Shown one piece after another: positions 27,084 through 35,306 of a stretch of 64,000 bases of DNA. The position numbers and the translations under genes were made by a program. The notes under the pieces are model-generated. The model searched no databases, was not told the DNA's origin, and saw nothing but the letters and a program-made list of their open reading frames with translations. The first letter of the stretch is position 1; every line of letters begins with the position of its first letter. Source of the DNA: Solirubrobacter sp963848475 (GTDB lineage: Bacteria > Actinomycetota > Thermoleophilia > Solirubrobacterales > Solirubrobacteraceae); assembly GCA_963848475.1 (NCBI GenBank), contig CAWKDW010000020.1:744001-808000 (forward strand). Direction: 5' to 3'.

Positions 27084-28415
27084 ATGTTCGACTCGCTGTC
27101 AGAGAAGCTCCAAGGCACGCTCGCGGGGGTCCGCCAGCGCGGCGCCCTCACCGAGGACGACATCAACAAGGCCATGCGCGAGATTCGCCTCGCGCTGCTC
27201 GAGGCCGACGTCAACTTCAAGGTCGTCAAGCAGTTCACCTCGAGCGTGAAGGAACGCGCCCTCGGGATCGAGGTGACCAAGCAGCTCAACCCGGGCCAGC
27301 AGGTCATCAAGATCGTCAACGAGGAGCTGACCGCCCTGATGGGCGGGGCCAGCGCGGGGATCACGTTCTCGCCGCGGCCGCCCACCGTGATCCTGATGGC
27401 GGGCCTGCAGGGCTCCGGCAAGACGACCGCCACGGCGAAGCTCGCGAAGCTCCTCAAGGAGCAGAACAAGTCCTCGGTGGCCGTCGCGGCCTGTGACGTC
27501 TATCGCCCCGCGGCCGTCGAGCAGCTGATCAAGGTCGGCGCGCAGGCGGGCGCCACGGTCTACGAGCAGGGCACCGACAAGGACCCGGTCGACATCGCCG
27601 GCTGGGCGCTCGACCAGGCCAAGCGCGACGGCAAGGACGTGCTGATCGTCGACACGTCCGGTCGCCTGCACGTCGACGAGGCGCTGATGCAGGAACTGGC
27701 GAACATCAAGAAGCGCGTCAAGCCGCACGTCGTGCTCCTGGTCGTCGACGCGATGACCGGCCAGGATGCCGTCAACGTCGCCGAGCAGTTCGCCGAGGTC
27801 GCGCAGTTCGACGGCGTGATCCTCTCCAAGCTCGACGGCGACGCCCGCGGCGGCGCCGCGCTGAGCGTCAAGGCGGTGACCGGCAAGCCGATCCTGTTCG
27901 CCTCCACCGGTGAGAAGCTCGGGGACTTCGAGCGCTTCCATCCGGACCGGATGGCACAGCGCATCCTCGGCATGGGCGACGTCCTGTCGTTCATCGAGAA
28001 GGCCGAGCAGCAGGTCGACCAGGACGAGGCCAAGGAGCTCGAGCGCAAGCTCCGCAAGAACCAGTTCACGCTCGAGGATTTCCTCGACCAGCTCAAGAAG
28101 ATCCGCAAGATGGGGCCGCTGACCTCGCTGCTCGGGATGATGCCGGGCCTCGCCGGTCACCAGCTCTCGAAGATGAACGTGGACGAGAAGGAGCTCGACC
28201 GCGTGGAGGCGATCGTGCTGTCGATGACGGCCTACGAGCGGCGGCACCCCGAGCTGATCAAGGGCTCACGCCGGCTGCGGATCGCCAAGGGCTCGGGAAC
28301 GACCGTCCAGCAGGTCAATCAGCTCGTCAAGCAGTTCGAGCAGATGCGCAAGATGATGCGCGGGCTCTCGTCGGGCAAGATGCCCGACATCGGGCAGCTC
28401 ATGCGGCAGCGCTGA
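27084..28415 (+). CDS. ffh: Signal recognition particle protein Ffh
   Basis: A 443-residue SRP54 homologue. The NG domain holds GLQGSGKTTATAKLA (about residue 107), DVYRPAAVEQL, DTSGRLHVDEAL and SKLDGDARGGAAL; the M domain begins around residue 300 and ends with a Met-rich 4.5S RNA/signal-peptide binding part (FEQMRKMMRGLSSGKMPDIG). With FtsY it targets nascent membrane proteins. ATG 27084 opens MFDSLSEKLQGTL, the standard N-terminus; a TAGAGT hexamer lies at 27068-27073. It heads the rpsP-rnhB gene run. Confidence 0.97.
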   Translation: MFDSLSEKLQGTLAGVRQRGALTEDDINKAMREIRLALLEADVNFKVVKQFTSSVKERALGIEVTKQLNPGQQVIKIVNEELTALMGGASAGITFSPRPPTVILMAGLQGSGKTTATAKLAKLLKEQNKSSVAVAACDVYRPAAVEQLIKVGAQAGATVYEQGTDKDPVDIAGWALDQAKRDGKDVLIVDTSGRLHVDEALMQELANIKKRVKPHVVLLVVDAMTGQDAVNVAEQFAEVAQFDGVILSKLDGDARGGAALSVKAVTGKPILFASTGEKLGDFERFHPDRMAQRILGMGDVLSFIEKAEQQVDQDEAKELERKLRKNQFTLEDFLDQLKKIRKMGPLTSLLGMMPGLAGHQLSKMNVDEKELDRVEAIVLSMTAYERRHPELIKGSRRLRIAKGSGTTVQQVNQLVKQFEQMRKMMRGLSSGKMPDIGQLMRQR

Positions 28416-28437
28416 CCGGCGACTCGTCGGAGTTCGC

Positions 28438-28443
28438 TATCCT
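28438..28443 (+). promoter_or_regulatory. Candidate -10 box (TATCCT) for rpsP
   Basis: TTCGCTATCCT stands 11 bases before the rpsP ATG, closely matching the string before rpmF, and both are followed by a GCGCCGA sequence just before the start. Confidence 0.4.
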
Positions 28444-28454
28444 GCCGCGCCGAT

Positions 28455-28709
28455 ATGGCAGTCAGCATGCGACTTACCCGCGTCGGCGGAAAAAAGGATC
28501 CCCAGTGGCGGGTGGTCGTTGCCGACCGCCGTTCCCCGCGGGACGGCAGGTTCATCGAGACGCTCGGGCGGTACAACCCGCAGACCGAGCCGTCGACCAT
28601 CGTTCTCAACGAGGAACGCATTCTCCACTGGCTCAGCAAGGGTGCACAGCCCTCGGAGCCGGTCCAGAAGCTCCTCAAGACCCAGGGCATCAAGCCCGCC
28701 AACGTCTAG
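28455..28709 (+). CDS. rpsP: Ribosomal protein bS16
   Basis: An 84-residue small-subunit protein (MAVSMRLTRVGGKKDPQWRVVVADRR) that stabilises the lower body of the 30S subunit. Length and motifs match the family. It begins the classic rpsP-khpA-rimM-trmD-rplS operon, all genes of which follow at short spacing. Confidence 0.97.
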   Translation: MAVSMRLTRVGGKKDPQWRVVVADRRSPRDGRFIETLGRYNPQTEPSTIVLNEERILHWLSKGAQPSEPVQKLLKTQGIKPANV

Positions 28710-28715
28710 CGCTCC

Positions 28716-28949
28716 GTGCGCGAGCTGCTCGAGTACCTCGCGCGGCTTCTCGTCGATCACCCTGACGGGGTGAAGGTCGAGGAGTTCGAAGAGGACGACG
28801 GCACGCTGGTGCTGGAGCTCTCGGTGGACGAGGATGACTACGGACAGGTCATCGGACGTGGAGGACGTACCGCCCAAGCCCTCCGCACGGTCGTCAAGGC
28901 CGCCGCGGTCAAGGACAACCGGCGCGTCCTCCTCGACATCGTCGAGTGA
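28716..28949 (+). CDS. khpA: KH-domain RNA-binding protein KhpA
   Basis: A 77-residue single KH domain starting GTG 28716 (VRELLEYLARLLVDHPDGV). The RNA-binding GxxG loop is VIGRGGRTAQALRTVV. KhpA, with partner KhpB, binds many RNAs and affects cell division and elongation in Gram-positive bacteria. It sits between rpsP and rimM as in many firmicutes and actinobacteria. Confidence 0.93.
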   Translation: MRELLEYLARLLVDHPDGVKVEEFEEDDGTLVLELSVDEDDYGQVIGRGGRTAQALRTVVKAAAVKDNRRVLLDIVE

Positions 28950-28953
28950 CGCC

Positions 28954-29427
28954 CTGCTGGTCGGCCGCGTCGGCCGCCCGCACGGACTCGACGGTTCCTT
29001 CTATGTGATCGACCCCCGCCCGCAGTTGCCTGCGGGCGACGGCATGGTCGGCGTCGAGGGCGCCATGCGGCGCATCGTGCGCCGCTCCGGCACCGATATC
29101 CGCCCGATCATGCGGCTCGAGGGTTCGACCTCCCGTGACGACGCCTTGGCGTTGCGCGGCGCGGAGCTCACGATCCCGCGCGACGACGGGATGCTCGAAG
29201 AGGGCGAATACTGGGCGGAGCAGCTCGAGGGTTGCGCCGTGGTCGACGGAGAGGTCGCCATCGGGTTCGTGCGCCGCATGCGCGCGCTGCCGAGCGTCGA
29301 GGTGCTCGAGGTCGACCGGCCGGACGGCTCGGAGCTGCTGGTGCCGATGGTGGGCGACTGCATCCGCTCGATCGACGTCGAGGCGCGGCGGATCGACGTC
29401 GACCTGGGCTTCCTCGGTGAAGGCTGA
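28954..29427 (+). CDS. rimM: Ribosome maturation factor RimM, apparent CTG start
   Basis: About 157 residues with the RimM N-terminal barrel signature LVGRVGRPHGLDGSFYV and a C-terminal PRC-barrel (EYWAEQLEGCAVVDGEVAIG...VPMVGDCIRSID). RimM helps 30S maturation by binding bS19. No ATG/GTG/TTG precedes the conserved start in frame: CTG 28954 (or CTG 28957), four bases after the khpA stop, would give LLVGRVGRPHG. The alternative is GTG 28946 overlapping the khpA stop with one base missing just after it. The 3' end overlaps trmD. Confidence 0.92.
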   Translation: MLVGRVGRPHGLDGSFYVIDPRPQLPAGDGMVGVEGAMRRIVRRSGTDIRPIMRLEGSTSRDDALALRGAELTIPRDDGMLEEGEYWAEQLEGCAVVDGEVAIGFVRRMRALPSVEVLEVDRPDGSELLVPMVGDCIRSIDVEARRIDVDLGFLGEG

Positions 29428-30100
29428 CGTCTTCACGCTGTTCCCGCAGTGGTTCGACTGGTTTCGCACGCAGCGTCACGTCGAGAACGCACTCGCGCTG
29501 GGGCACGAGGTCGAGGCGGTCGATTTCCGCGAGACGACGCCCCTGAAGTGGCGACAGGTCGACGACACGCCCTTCGGCGGCGGGGCCGGCATGGTGCTGC
29601 GCGTCGACGTGATGGAGGCGGCGCTGCGGGCGCGCTACGGGGTCGACCCGGTCGAGTTGCCGTCGCGCCGGCGCGTGATCGCATTGACGCCCGCGGGGCG
29701 ACTGCTCGACGACGCCCTGGCGCTGGAGCTGGCCGCTGAGCCGGAGCTGACGCTGCTGTGCGGTCGCTACGAAGGCTTCGACGAGCGCATCCTCGAGCAC
29801 TTCGTGACCGAGCAGGTCTCGATCGGCCGCTACGTGCTCGCCGGCGGCGAGCTGGCCGCGATGGTCGTGCTCGACACCGTCCTGCGCAAGCTGCCGGGTG
29901 CGCTGGGCGCGGAGGCCTCGGCGTTGGAGGAGTCGTTCTCCGAAGCCCTGGATGGCGCGCCCGAGTACCCGCACTACACGCGGCCCGCGGACTGGCGCGG
30001 CTGGGGGGTCCCGGAGGTTCTGCTGTCGGGCCATCACGCCCGCGTCGATGAGTGGCGGCGGGAGCAATCACGGCAGCGCGGTGCCGGTCCGCTACCATGA
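29417..30100 (+). CDS. trmD: tRNA (guanine37-N1)-methyltransferase TrmD
   Basis: A 227-residue SPOUT methyltransferase that makes m1G37 in tRNAs and prevents +1 frameshifting. The trefoil-knot SAM site is visible as TPFGGGAGMVLR, LCGRYEGFDERI and GRYVLAGGELAAMV. GTG 29417 starts VKADVFTLFPQWFDWF and overlaps the rimM stop by 11 bases. The gene is intact here, which is relevant because m1G37 loss would increase +1 slippage. Confidence 0.96.
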   Translation: MKADVFTLFPQWFDWFRTQRHVENALALGHEVEAVDFRETTPLKWRQVDDTPFGGGAGMVLRVDVMEAALRARYGVDPVELPSRRRVIALTPAGRLLDDALALELAAEPELTLLCGRYEGFDERILEHFVTEQVSIGRYVLAGGELAAMVVLDTVLRKLPGALGAEASALEESFSEALDGAPEYPHYTRPADWRGWGVPEVLLSGHHARVDEWRREQSRQRGAGPLP

Positions 30101-30143
30101 TCGACCGCCCGCGAGGACCTTCCTTGCTGGCCATTCCTAAGCC

Positions 30144-30674
30144 ATGAGCACCGTAATCGACTCCCTCGAGCGCACACAGCTGCGCCGCGTCCCCCGCTTC
30201 CAAGCCGGCGATCGCGTCAAGGTCCACTTCCAGGTCATCGAGGGCACGCGGCGCCGCACGCAGGTCTTCGAAGGCGTTGTCATCAAGCGCCAGGGCGAAG
30301 GTGTGCGCGAGACCTTCACGGTCCGCAAGCAGTCCTTCGGCGTCGGCGTTGAGCGCACGTTCCCTGTTCACTCGCCGAAGATCGAAAAGATCGAAGTTGC
30401 CGCTCGCGGCGACGTCCGGCGCGCGAAGCTCTACTACCTGCGCGGCCGTGTCGGCAAGCGTGCCCGCGTTCGCGAGCGCCGCTACACGGGTCCGGAGGAG
30501 GTCGTCGAGCGCGGTCTGCTGTACGACCCTGCGGCGGAGGCGGCGGCTGCTGCCGACGCTGAAGTCCCCGGTGAGGCCGTTGACGAGCAGGCGCTCGTCG
30601 AGGCCGAGGTCGCTGAGACCACGGCGTCTGCTGACGCTGAGGCGGCGGCCACCGGTGAAGAGCAAGCCAGCTAG
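30144..30674 (+). CDS. rplS: Ribosomal protein bL19, with acidic Ala/Glu C-terminal extension
   Basis: 176 residues; the core (MSTVIDSLERTQLRRVPRF...RRAKLYYLRGRVGKRARVRE) ends near residue 115. A further ~60 residues (LLYDPAAEAAAAADAEVPGEAVDEQ...) are acidic and alanine-rich, unlike the basic core; bL19 is about 115-120 residues in most bacteria. bL19 lies at the 30S-50S interface. The extension is probably disordered. A TACCAT hexamer at 30094-30099 may serve as its own promoter. Confidence 0.95.
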   Translation: MSTVIDSLERTQLRRVPRFQAGDRVKVHFQVIEGTRRRTQVFEGVVIKRQGEGVRETFTVRKQSFGVGVERTFPVHSPKIEKIEVAARGDVRRAKLYYLRGRVGKRARVRERRYTGPEEVVERGLLYDPAAEAAAAADAEVPGEAVDEQALVEAEVAETTASADAEAAATGEEQAS

Positions 30675-30687
30675 GGAGTACAAGGGC

Positions 30688-31305
30688 GTGGCGACCAAGA
30701 AGGGGTCGTCCTCGGCCTCGGGCTCCCTGCTCGAGCTGGTCATGATCGTCGCGGTTGCCCTGGGCCTCGCCCTGGGCATCCAGGCCTTCCTGGTCAAGCC
30801 GTACCGGATTCCGAGCGAATCCATGGTGCCGACGCTGCAGATCGGCCAGCGCGTGCTGGTCAACCGCATCGGCACCCGCTTCACGTCGCCGGATGTCGGC
30901 GACGTCGTCGTGTTCCACCCGCCGGCCGGGGCCGAGCAGGACAACACCTGCGGTTCCGGTCAGCCGCCCGCGGGCACGCCCTGCGACAAGCCGACCGCCG
31001 ACCGCGCCGACGTCAACTTCATCAAGCGGATCGTGGCCGGTCCCGGCGACAAGCTGCGGATCGACGACGGCCGCGTGGTGTTGAACGGCAAGCTCCAGGA
31101 AGAACCGTTCGCCGAACCCTGCGGAGGGGGCGAGGGATGCGATTTCCAGACGGAGATCACGATTCCGGCCGGGCACTACTTCATGATGGGCGACAACCGT
31201 GGCTCCTCTGACGACAGCCGATTCTGGGGACCAGTCCCCGAGAAGTGGATCATCGGCAAAGCCTTCGCGACCTACTGGCCGCCGAAGCGCATCGGCCTCC
31301 TCTAA
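30688..31305 (+). CDS. lepB: Signal peptidase I
   Basis: A 205-residue type I signal peptidase that removes signal peptides outside the membrane. One N-terminal membrane helix (LLELVMIVAVALGLALGIQAFL) precedes the catalytic Ser (IPSESMVPTL) and Lys (NFIKRIVAGPGD) and box E GDNRGSSDDSR. An extra Cys-containing loop (NTCGSGQPPAGTPCDK) may form a disulfide. AGGGAG upstream supports GTG 30688. Its place between rplS and rnhB is the usual actinobacterial arrangement. Confidence 0.95.
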   Translation: MATKKGSSSASGSLLELVMIVAVALGLALGIQAFLVKPYRIPSESMVPTLQIGQRVLVNRIGTRFTSPDVGDVVVFHPPAGAEQDNTCGSGQPPAGTPCDKPTADRADVNFIKRIVAGPGDKLRIDDGRVVLNGKLQEEPFAEPCGGGEGCDFQTEITIPAGHYFMMGDNRGSSDDSRFWGPVPEKWIIGKAFATYWPPKRIGLL

Positions 31306-31324
31306 GAAGACCTCGGGCAGCCGC

Positions 31325-31942
31325 CTGTTCCGCTTCGACCGCGCGCTCGGCGTGCGGTTCGTGGCCGGTGCCGACGAAGCCGGCCGGGGCTGCCTGGCCG
31401 GGCCGCTCGTCGCGGCTGCCGTGCTGTTCGACTACGAGAGGCTCTCGTTGTCGGACCGGCGCTCGCTGAGCTTGCTCAATGACTCCAAGCAGCACAACTT
31501 GGAGATGCGCGAGATGCTCTACCCGCGGGTTCTGCGGGCGGCCACGCGCGTGGCGGTCACGTCGCGGTGTGTGCGCGGGATCGACGAGCGCGGGCTGCAC
31601 AAGACGAACCTCGCCGCGCTCTCGGACACGCTACGCCGTGTCGGCGTCTCAGGCGGGATCTGCCTGTCGGACGGGTTCCCGGTGCCGCCGACGGGGTTCG
31701 AGCAGCGTCACGTCGTCGGCGGTGACGCGATGAGCGCGGCGATCGCCGCGGCGTCGGTGATCGCCAAGGTCACGCGCGATCGCTTCATGCAGCGGATGGA
31801 GGAGCGCTATCCGGGCTGGGAGTTCGCCGCCCACGTCGGCTACTCGACGCCCGAGCACCGGGCGGCGATCGCGCAGCTCGGCGTCTCGCCGCTGCACCGC
31901 ATGTCGTTCCAGTCGATGGCCTACCAGCAGCTCGCGCTGTGA
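31325..31942 (+). CDS. rnhB: Ribonuclease HII, start uncertain (apparent CTG)
   Basis: About 205 residues. RNase HII removes ribonucleotides from DNA; its motifs are FVAGADEAGRGCLAGPLVAA (catalytic Asp-Glu), LNDSKQHNLEMRE and the later SAAIAAASVIAKVTRD. The conserved part begins LFRFDRALGVRFVAG at CTG 31325, 19 bases after the lepB stop. The only in-frame canonical start, GTG 31199, would overlap lepB by 107 bases and add unrelated residues. Confidence 0.93.
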   Translation: MFRFDRALGVRFVAGADEAGRGCLAGPLVAAAVLFDYERLSLSDRRSLSLLNDSKQHNLEMREMLYPRVLRAATRVAVTSRCVRGIDERGLHKTNLAALSDTLRRVGVSGGICLSDGFPVPPTGFEQRHVVGGDAMSAAIAAASVIAKVTRDRFMQRMEERYPGWEFAAHVGYSTPEHRAAIAQLGVSPLHRMSFQSMAYQQLAL

Positions 31943-31974
31943 TTTGTTGCACTTTCTCCGCTGATTTGTAACAC
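31940..31974 (+). promoter_or_regulatory. Two direct repeats in the yraN-comM-dprA leader
   Basis: TGATTTGTTGCAC (31940-31952) and TGATTTGTAACAC (31962-31974) match at 11 of 13 positions, 22 bases apart, or two helical turns. They are strikingly AT-rich for this genome and lie 45-80 bases before yraN. They look like a tandem site for a dimeric regulator. Confidence 0.5.
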
Positions 31975-32019
31975 CCGCGCGTAGATCCGTTTCTGGCCCC
32001 CCGCATAGCGTCGTGGGCC

Positions 32020-32385
32020 ATGACAGACGTCCGGCACGTAGCGGGAAAGCGCGGCGAGGAACTCGCGGCTGAGCACTTCGTCCGCCTCGGCTTCGAGGTG
32101 CTCGCGCGCAACCACCGGACGCGGTTCGGGGAGCTCGATCTCGTCGTCTACGACGGCGCGACGCTCGTGTTCGTGGAGGTCAAGACACGCCGCGGCGAAG
32201 GGCGTGAGCCGTGGGAGAGCCTGCACGAGCGCAAGCAGTCCAAGGTGCGGCGGATGGCGATCGCCTGGCTGACGGAGGGGCCGGATCGACCGTATGGCGC
32301 CGAATTGCGCTTCGACGGCGTCGCCGTGCTGCTGGACGGCGCCGGTGAGCTGGTGCGGCTGGACCATCTCGAGGCGGCGTTCTGA
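32020..32385 (+). CDS. YraN/UPF0102 family nuclease-like protein
   Basis: A 121-residue protein with the Holliday-junction-resolvase-like fold: GKRGEELAAEHFVRLGFEVLARNHRTRFGELDLV then VFVEVKTRRGEG, the E...D...ExK metal site. In most bacteria it lies with rnhB and comM; its biological role is not settled but DNA processing is likely. It overlaps comM by one base (TGATG). Confidence 0.9.
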   Translation: MTDVRHVAGKRGEELAAEHFVRLGFEVLARNHRTRFGELDLVVYDGATLVFVEVKTRRGEGREPWESLHERKQSKVRRMAIAWLTEGPDRPYGAELRFDGVAVLLDGAGELVRLDHLEAAF

Positions 32386-33899
32386 TGCTCGCCCGCGTGA
32401 CGACCTTCGCGGTCGACGGGGTCGATGCCCGCCGGGTCTGGGTGGAGGCGGACATCCGCCAGGGCCTGCCGGCCTTCACGGTCGTCGGGCTCGCCGACAA
32501 GGCGGTGCGCGAGGCTCGGGAACGGGTGAGGGCGGCGATGGTCAACTCCGGCTTCGAGTTCCCGCTGCGACGGATCACGGTCAACCTCGCACCGGCGTAC
32601 CTGCGCAAGGTCGGGCCGGCGTTCGATCTGCCGCTCGCCGTCGCGCTGCTCGTCGCGTCCTACCAGTTGGAGGGGGAGGCGATCGAGGGCTGCGCGGTCG
32701 TGGGCGAGCTGTCGCTGACCGGCGAGGTGCGGCCGGTGCGGGGCGCGCTGGCGGTGGCGGAGGGCGTCCGCCGGGCGGGCCTGCGGCGGCTCGTGCTGCC
32801 GCGTTCGCGGGCGCTGGAGGCCGCACTGGTGCCGGACATCGAGGTCCTCGGGGTCGAATCCCTGCAACAACTCGTCTCCACACTGCGGGGCGATACCGCG
32901 GCGCCTGCGCTGCCGGATCCCGAGCCCGACCCGGGCGAGCTCGAAGCCGAGCTGGCAGACGTCCGCGGTCACAACGGGCTCATCCCCGGGCTGGAAGTCG
33001 CCGCGGCGGGCGGCCACAACCTGTTTCTCCAGGGACCGCCGGGGACCGGCAAGACGATGATCGCGCGGCGGCTGCCGTCGATCCTGCCGCCGCTCGCGCC
33101 CGAGGAGGCGATCGAGGTGACGCGGATCCTGTCGGTCGCCGGCCTGCGCGGGTCGGCGGGCCTCGTCACGGTGCGTCCGTTCCGGGCGCCGCACCACACG
33201 GTCTCCGCCGCCGGCCTGGTCGGGGGCGCGAACCCGCCGCAGCCCGGCGAGGCGACGCTCGCCCATCGCGGGGTGCTGTTCCTGGACGAACTGTCCGAGT
33301 TCGCCCGCCCGAGCCTCGAGGCGCTGCGTCAGCCGCTTGAAGACGGCCACGTCACGATCGTGCGCGGCCAGCAGGTGATGGTCTTCCCGACGCGGTTCAT
33401 GCTCGTCGCCGCCTCCAATCCGTGTCCGTGCGGTCTCGGCGGCTCGCGCTGTCAGTGCTCGCAGGCCGATCTCGCCCGCCACCGGCGGCGTCTCTCGGGC
33501 CCGCTGCTGGACCGCATCGACATCCTGATGCGGGTGGAGCGCCCGCCGGCGGACGCGCTGCGCCGCCAGGTCGCGCCGGAGTCCGCCGCGGTCCGCCAGC
33601 GCGTGATCGTGGCACGCGAGCGTCAGGTGCACCGGCTCGCCGGTCAGCCGGAGACCTGCAACGCCCAGCTCACCTCGCGCCAGATCCGCGAGCTGGGCCA
33701 GGTCACGCCGAGCGCTCTGCGCCTGCTCGGCGAGCTCTACGACCGCCACGCGCTCTCGGCCCGCGGGCACACGCGAATCCTGCGCGTCGCGCGCACCGTC
33801 GCCGACCTCGACGGCTCCGACGTCGTCGGCCCCGAGCACGTCAGCATCGCCGCGAGCCTCCGCTTCGACGACGCGATCCAGCTCGCGGAGGCGGCGTGA
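32385..33899 (+). CDS. comM: ComM-type AAA+ helicase (magnesium chelatase-like)
   Basis: A 504-residue protein: N-terminal Lon-like domain (GLPAFTVVGLADKAVREARERV), then the AAA+ core with Walker A LQGPPGTGKTMIARRLP (about residue 215), Walker B VLFLDELSEFARP, and a cysteine-rich loop NPCPCGLGGSRCQCS. In Vibrio ComM is a hexameric helicase that speeds branch migration during natural transformation; dprA follows. Together with yraN it forms a transformation/recombination operon. Confidence 0.93.
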   Translation: MLARVTTFAVDGVDARRVWVEADIRQGLPAFTVVGLADKAVREARERVRAAMVNSGFEFPLRRITVNLAPAYLRKVGPAFDLPLAVALLVASYQLEGEAIEGCAVVGELSLTGEVRPVRGALAVAEGVRRAGLRRLVLPRSRALEAALVPDIEVLGVESLQQLVSTLRGDTAAPALPDPEPDPGELEAELADVRGHNGLIPGLEVAAAGGHNLFLQGPPGTGKTMIARRLPSILPPLAPEEAIEVTRILSVAGLRGSAGLVTVRPFRAPHHTVSAAGLVGGANPPQPGEATLAHRGVLFLDELSEFARPSLEALRQPLEDGHVTIVRGQQVMVFPTRFMLVAASNPCPCGLGGSRCQCSQADLARHRRRLSGPLLDRIDILMRVERPPADALRRQVAPESAAVRQRVIVARERQVHRLAGQPETCNAQLTSRQIRELGQVTPSALRLLGELYDRHALSARGHTRILRVARTVADLDGSDVVGPEHVSIAASLRFDDAIQLAEAA

Positions 33900-33938
33900 T
33901 CCCCGCGGCCGGCCTCCCGGCGCCGCGACTGCGGTGCG

Positions 33939-33961
33939 CTGATCGCGGGAAGCGCGATCAG
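33939..33961. terminator. Hairpin after comM
   Basis: CTGATCGCG-GGAAG-CGCGATCAG is a perfect 9-base stem with a 5-base loop, 40 bases after the comM stop in the 175-base gap before dprA. It lacks a T-run; it may end part of the comM transcription or protect its mRNA end. The rest of the gap shows no gene. Confidence 0.45.
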
Positions 33962-34074
33962 AACGATTCGGCCTGGCAGCTCGTCGCGCCCCGCCCGCGC
34001 GCCGCCGCGTCGCTCCGGCCGCCGTCTCGCCGGCCGCGCCCGCGCCGCGGGCTTGTCGTGAGCGAGGAACGGTC

Positions 34075-35146
34075 ATGACGGCCTGCGACGACTGCCTGCG
34101 CCGGACCGACCTGATCGCGGCGCTCGCCGGGCGGTTGCAGGTCGAGTTCAAGCAGCGGACGGCGCCGGGCCGCGTGCTCGCCCTGCCCGAAGAGGACCTG
34201 CTCGAGCTCGGCGCGCCCGAGGTTCGGCGGCGCTACGCGGCGTTCGACGCGCCCGCCGCCCGGGGGCGGGCCTCGGCGGCCGGGTGCAAGACCGTGTGCC
34301 GCTGCCGCGACGCCTACCCGGAGCGGCTGCGCGACCTCGCCGATCCGCCGGCGGTGCTGCACGTGCTCGGGTCGGTGGACGCGCTGCGCAGCGAGGACGC
34401 GATCGCCGTGGTCGGCGCGCGGCGCGCCTCGTCCTACGGGCTCGAGGTCGCCCGAGCGCTCGGGCGTGGCCTGTCGGCGGCACGCGTGCCGGTCGTCTCC
34501 GGGCTCGCCCTGGGTGTGGACTCGGCGGCGCACGCCGGCGCGCTGGAGGCCGCGGGAAGCACGATCGGGGTGCTCGCGGCGAGCGCCCACGTCGCCTACC
34601 CGGCCCGGGGGTGGAGGCTGCACGCGGCCGTCGCGGAGCGCGGAGCGGTGATCTCCGAGCTGCCGCCGGGCGCGCAGGCGCAGCGCTGGTGCTTCATCGC
34701 CCGCAACCGCATCATCGCCGCGCTGGGTGCCGCGACGGTCGTCGTCCAGGCCACCGAGCGCTCGGGCTCGCTGACGACCGCGGACTTCGCGGCGGAGCTC
34801 GGCCGCGCCGTCGGCGCCGTCCCCGGACCGGTCACCTCGCGCCTGTCCGCGGGCACGCACGGGCTGATCCAGTCGGGCGCGCCGCTGATCGGCGATACCG
34901 CCGACGTCCTCGAACTGCTCGCCGGCGCGACCGGCCGCGTGTTCGACGAGCGCGAGGTTCCCCAGGTTGCCTTGACCCCGCCGCTGCGAACGCTGCTGGA
35001 GGCCGTCGAGGACGGGCGCGGCTCGCTGACCGAGCTGGCGGAGACGCCCGAGGCAGGCGCGCGCCGCGCTCGGCGGGCTGGGCGAGCTCGAGCGGCTGGG
35101 CCTCGTCCGCCGCGGCTTCGGCGGCCGCTGGGAGCGGGCAGCATGA
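34075..35146 (+). CDS. dprA: DNA processing protein DprA, one frame interruption near the 3' end
   Basis: About 356 residues. The Rossmann-like DprA core contains IAVVGARRASSYGLEVA (GxRxxS), VVSGLALGVDSAAHAGAL and FIARNRIIAALG. It loads RecA on incoming single-stranded DNA. One extra G near 35055-35060 shifts the frame after ETPEA; in the restored frame a winged-helix tail ARAALGGLGELERLGLVRRG ends at TGA 35144-35146, as in other DprA proteins. An N-terminal cysteine pair (CDDC) may bind metal. Confidence 0.92.
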
Positions 35147-35243
35147 CCGTCACGCCGCACGCGAATCGCGGCCACGCGCCCGCGTCGCGATCTCGCGCCG
35201 CCGCGCCCGCGTGAGCGCGCTCGCCGCTCGGGTGCGCGCGGGC

Positions 35244-35286
35244 GAGTGGTCGCTTAGGCACCTATCCGGTGCTTTTGTGACCACTC
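35244..35286. terminator. Repeated palindrome, copy 2 (likely bidirectional terminator)
   Basis: GAGTGGTC...GCACC / GGTGC...GACCACTC arms around TATCC. The core (TGGTCGC....GCACCTAT.CGGTGCTTTTGTGA.CACTC) matches the copy at 11519-11557 almost base for base. It lies between convergent dprA and the ATP-grasp gene. Confidence 0.65.
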
Positions 35287-35306
35287 GTCGATTCGAGCCT
35301 TCCAGA

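Noticed and set aside
35143..35214. Possible 23-codon gene after dprA (MTVTPHANRG...)
   Set aside because: It has no recognisable motif and lies in the same frame as the unshifted dprA reading; probably non-coding.
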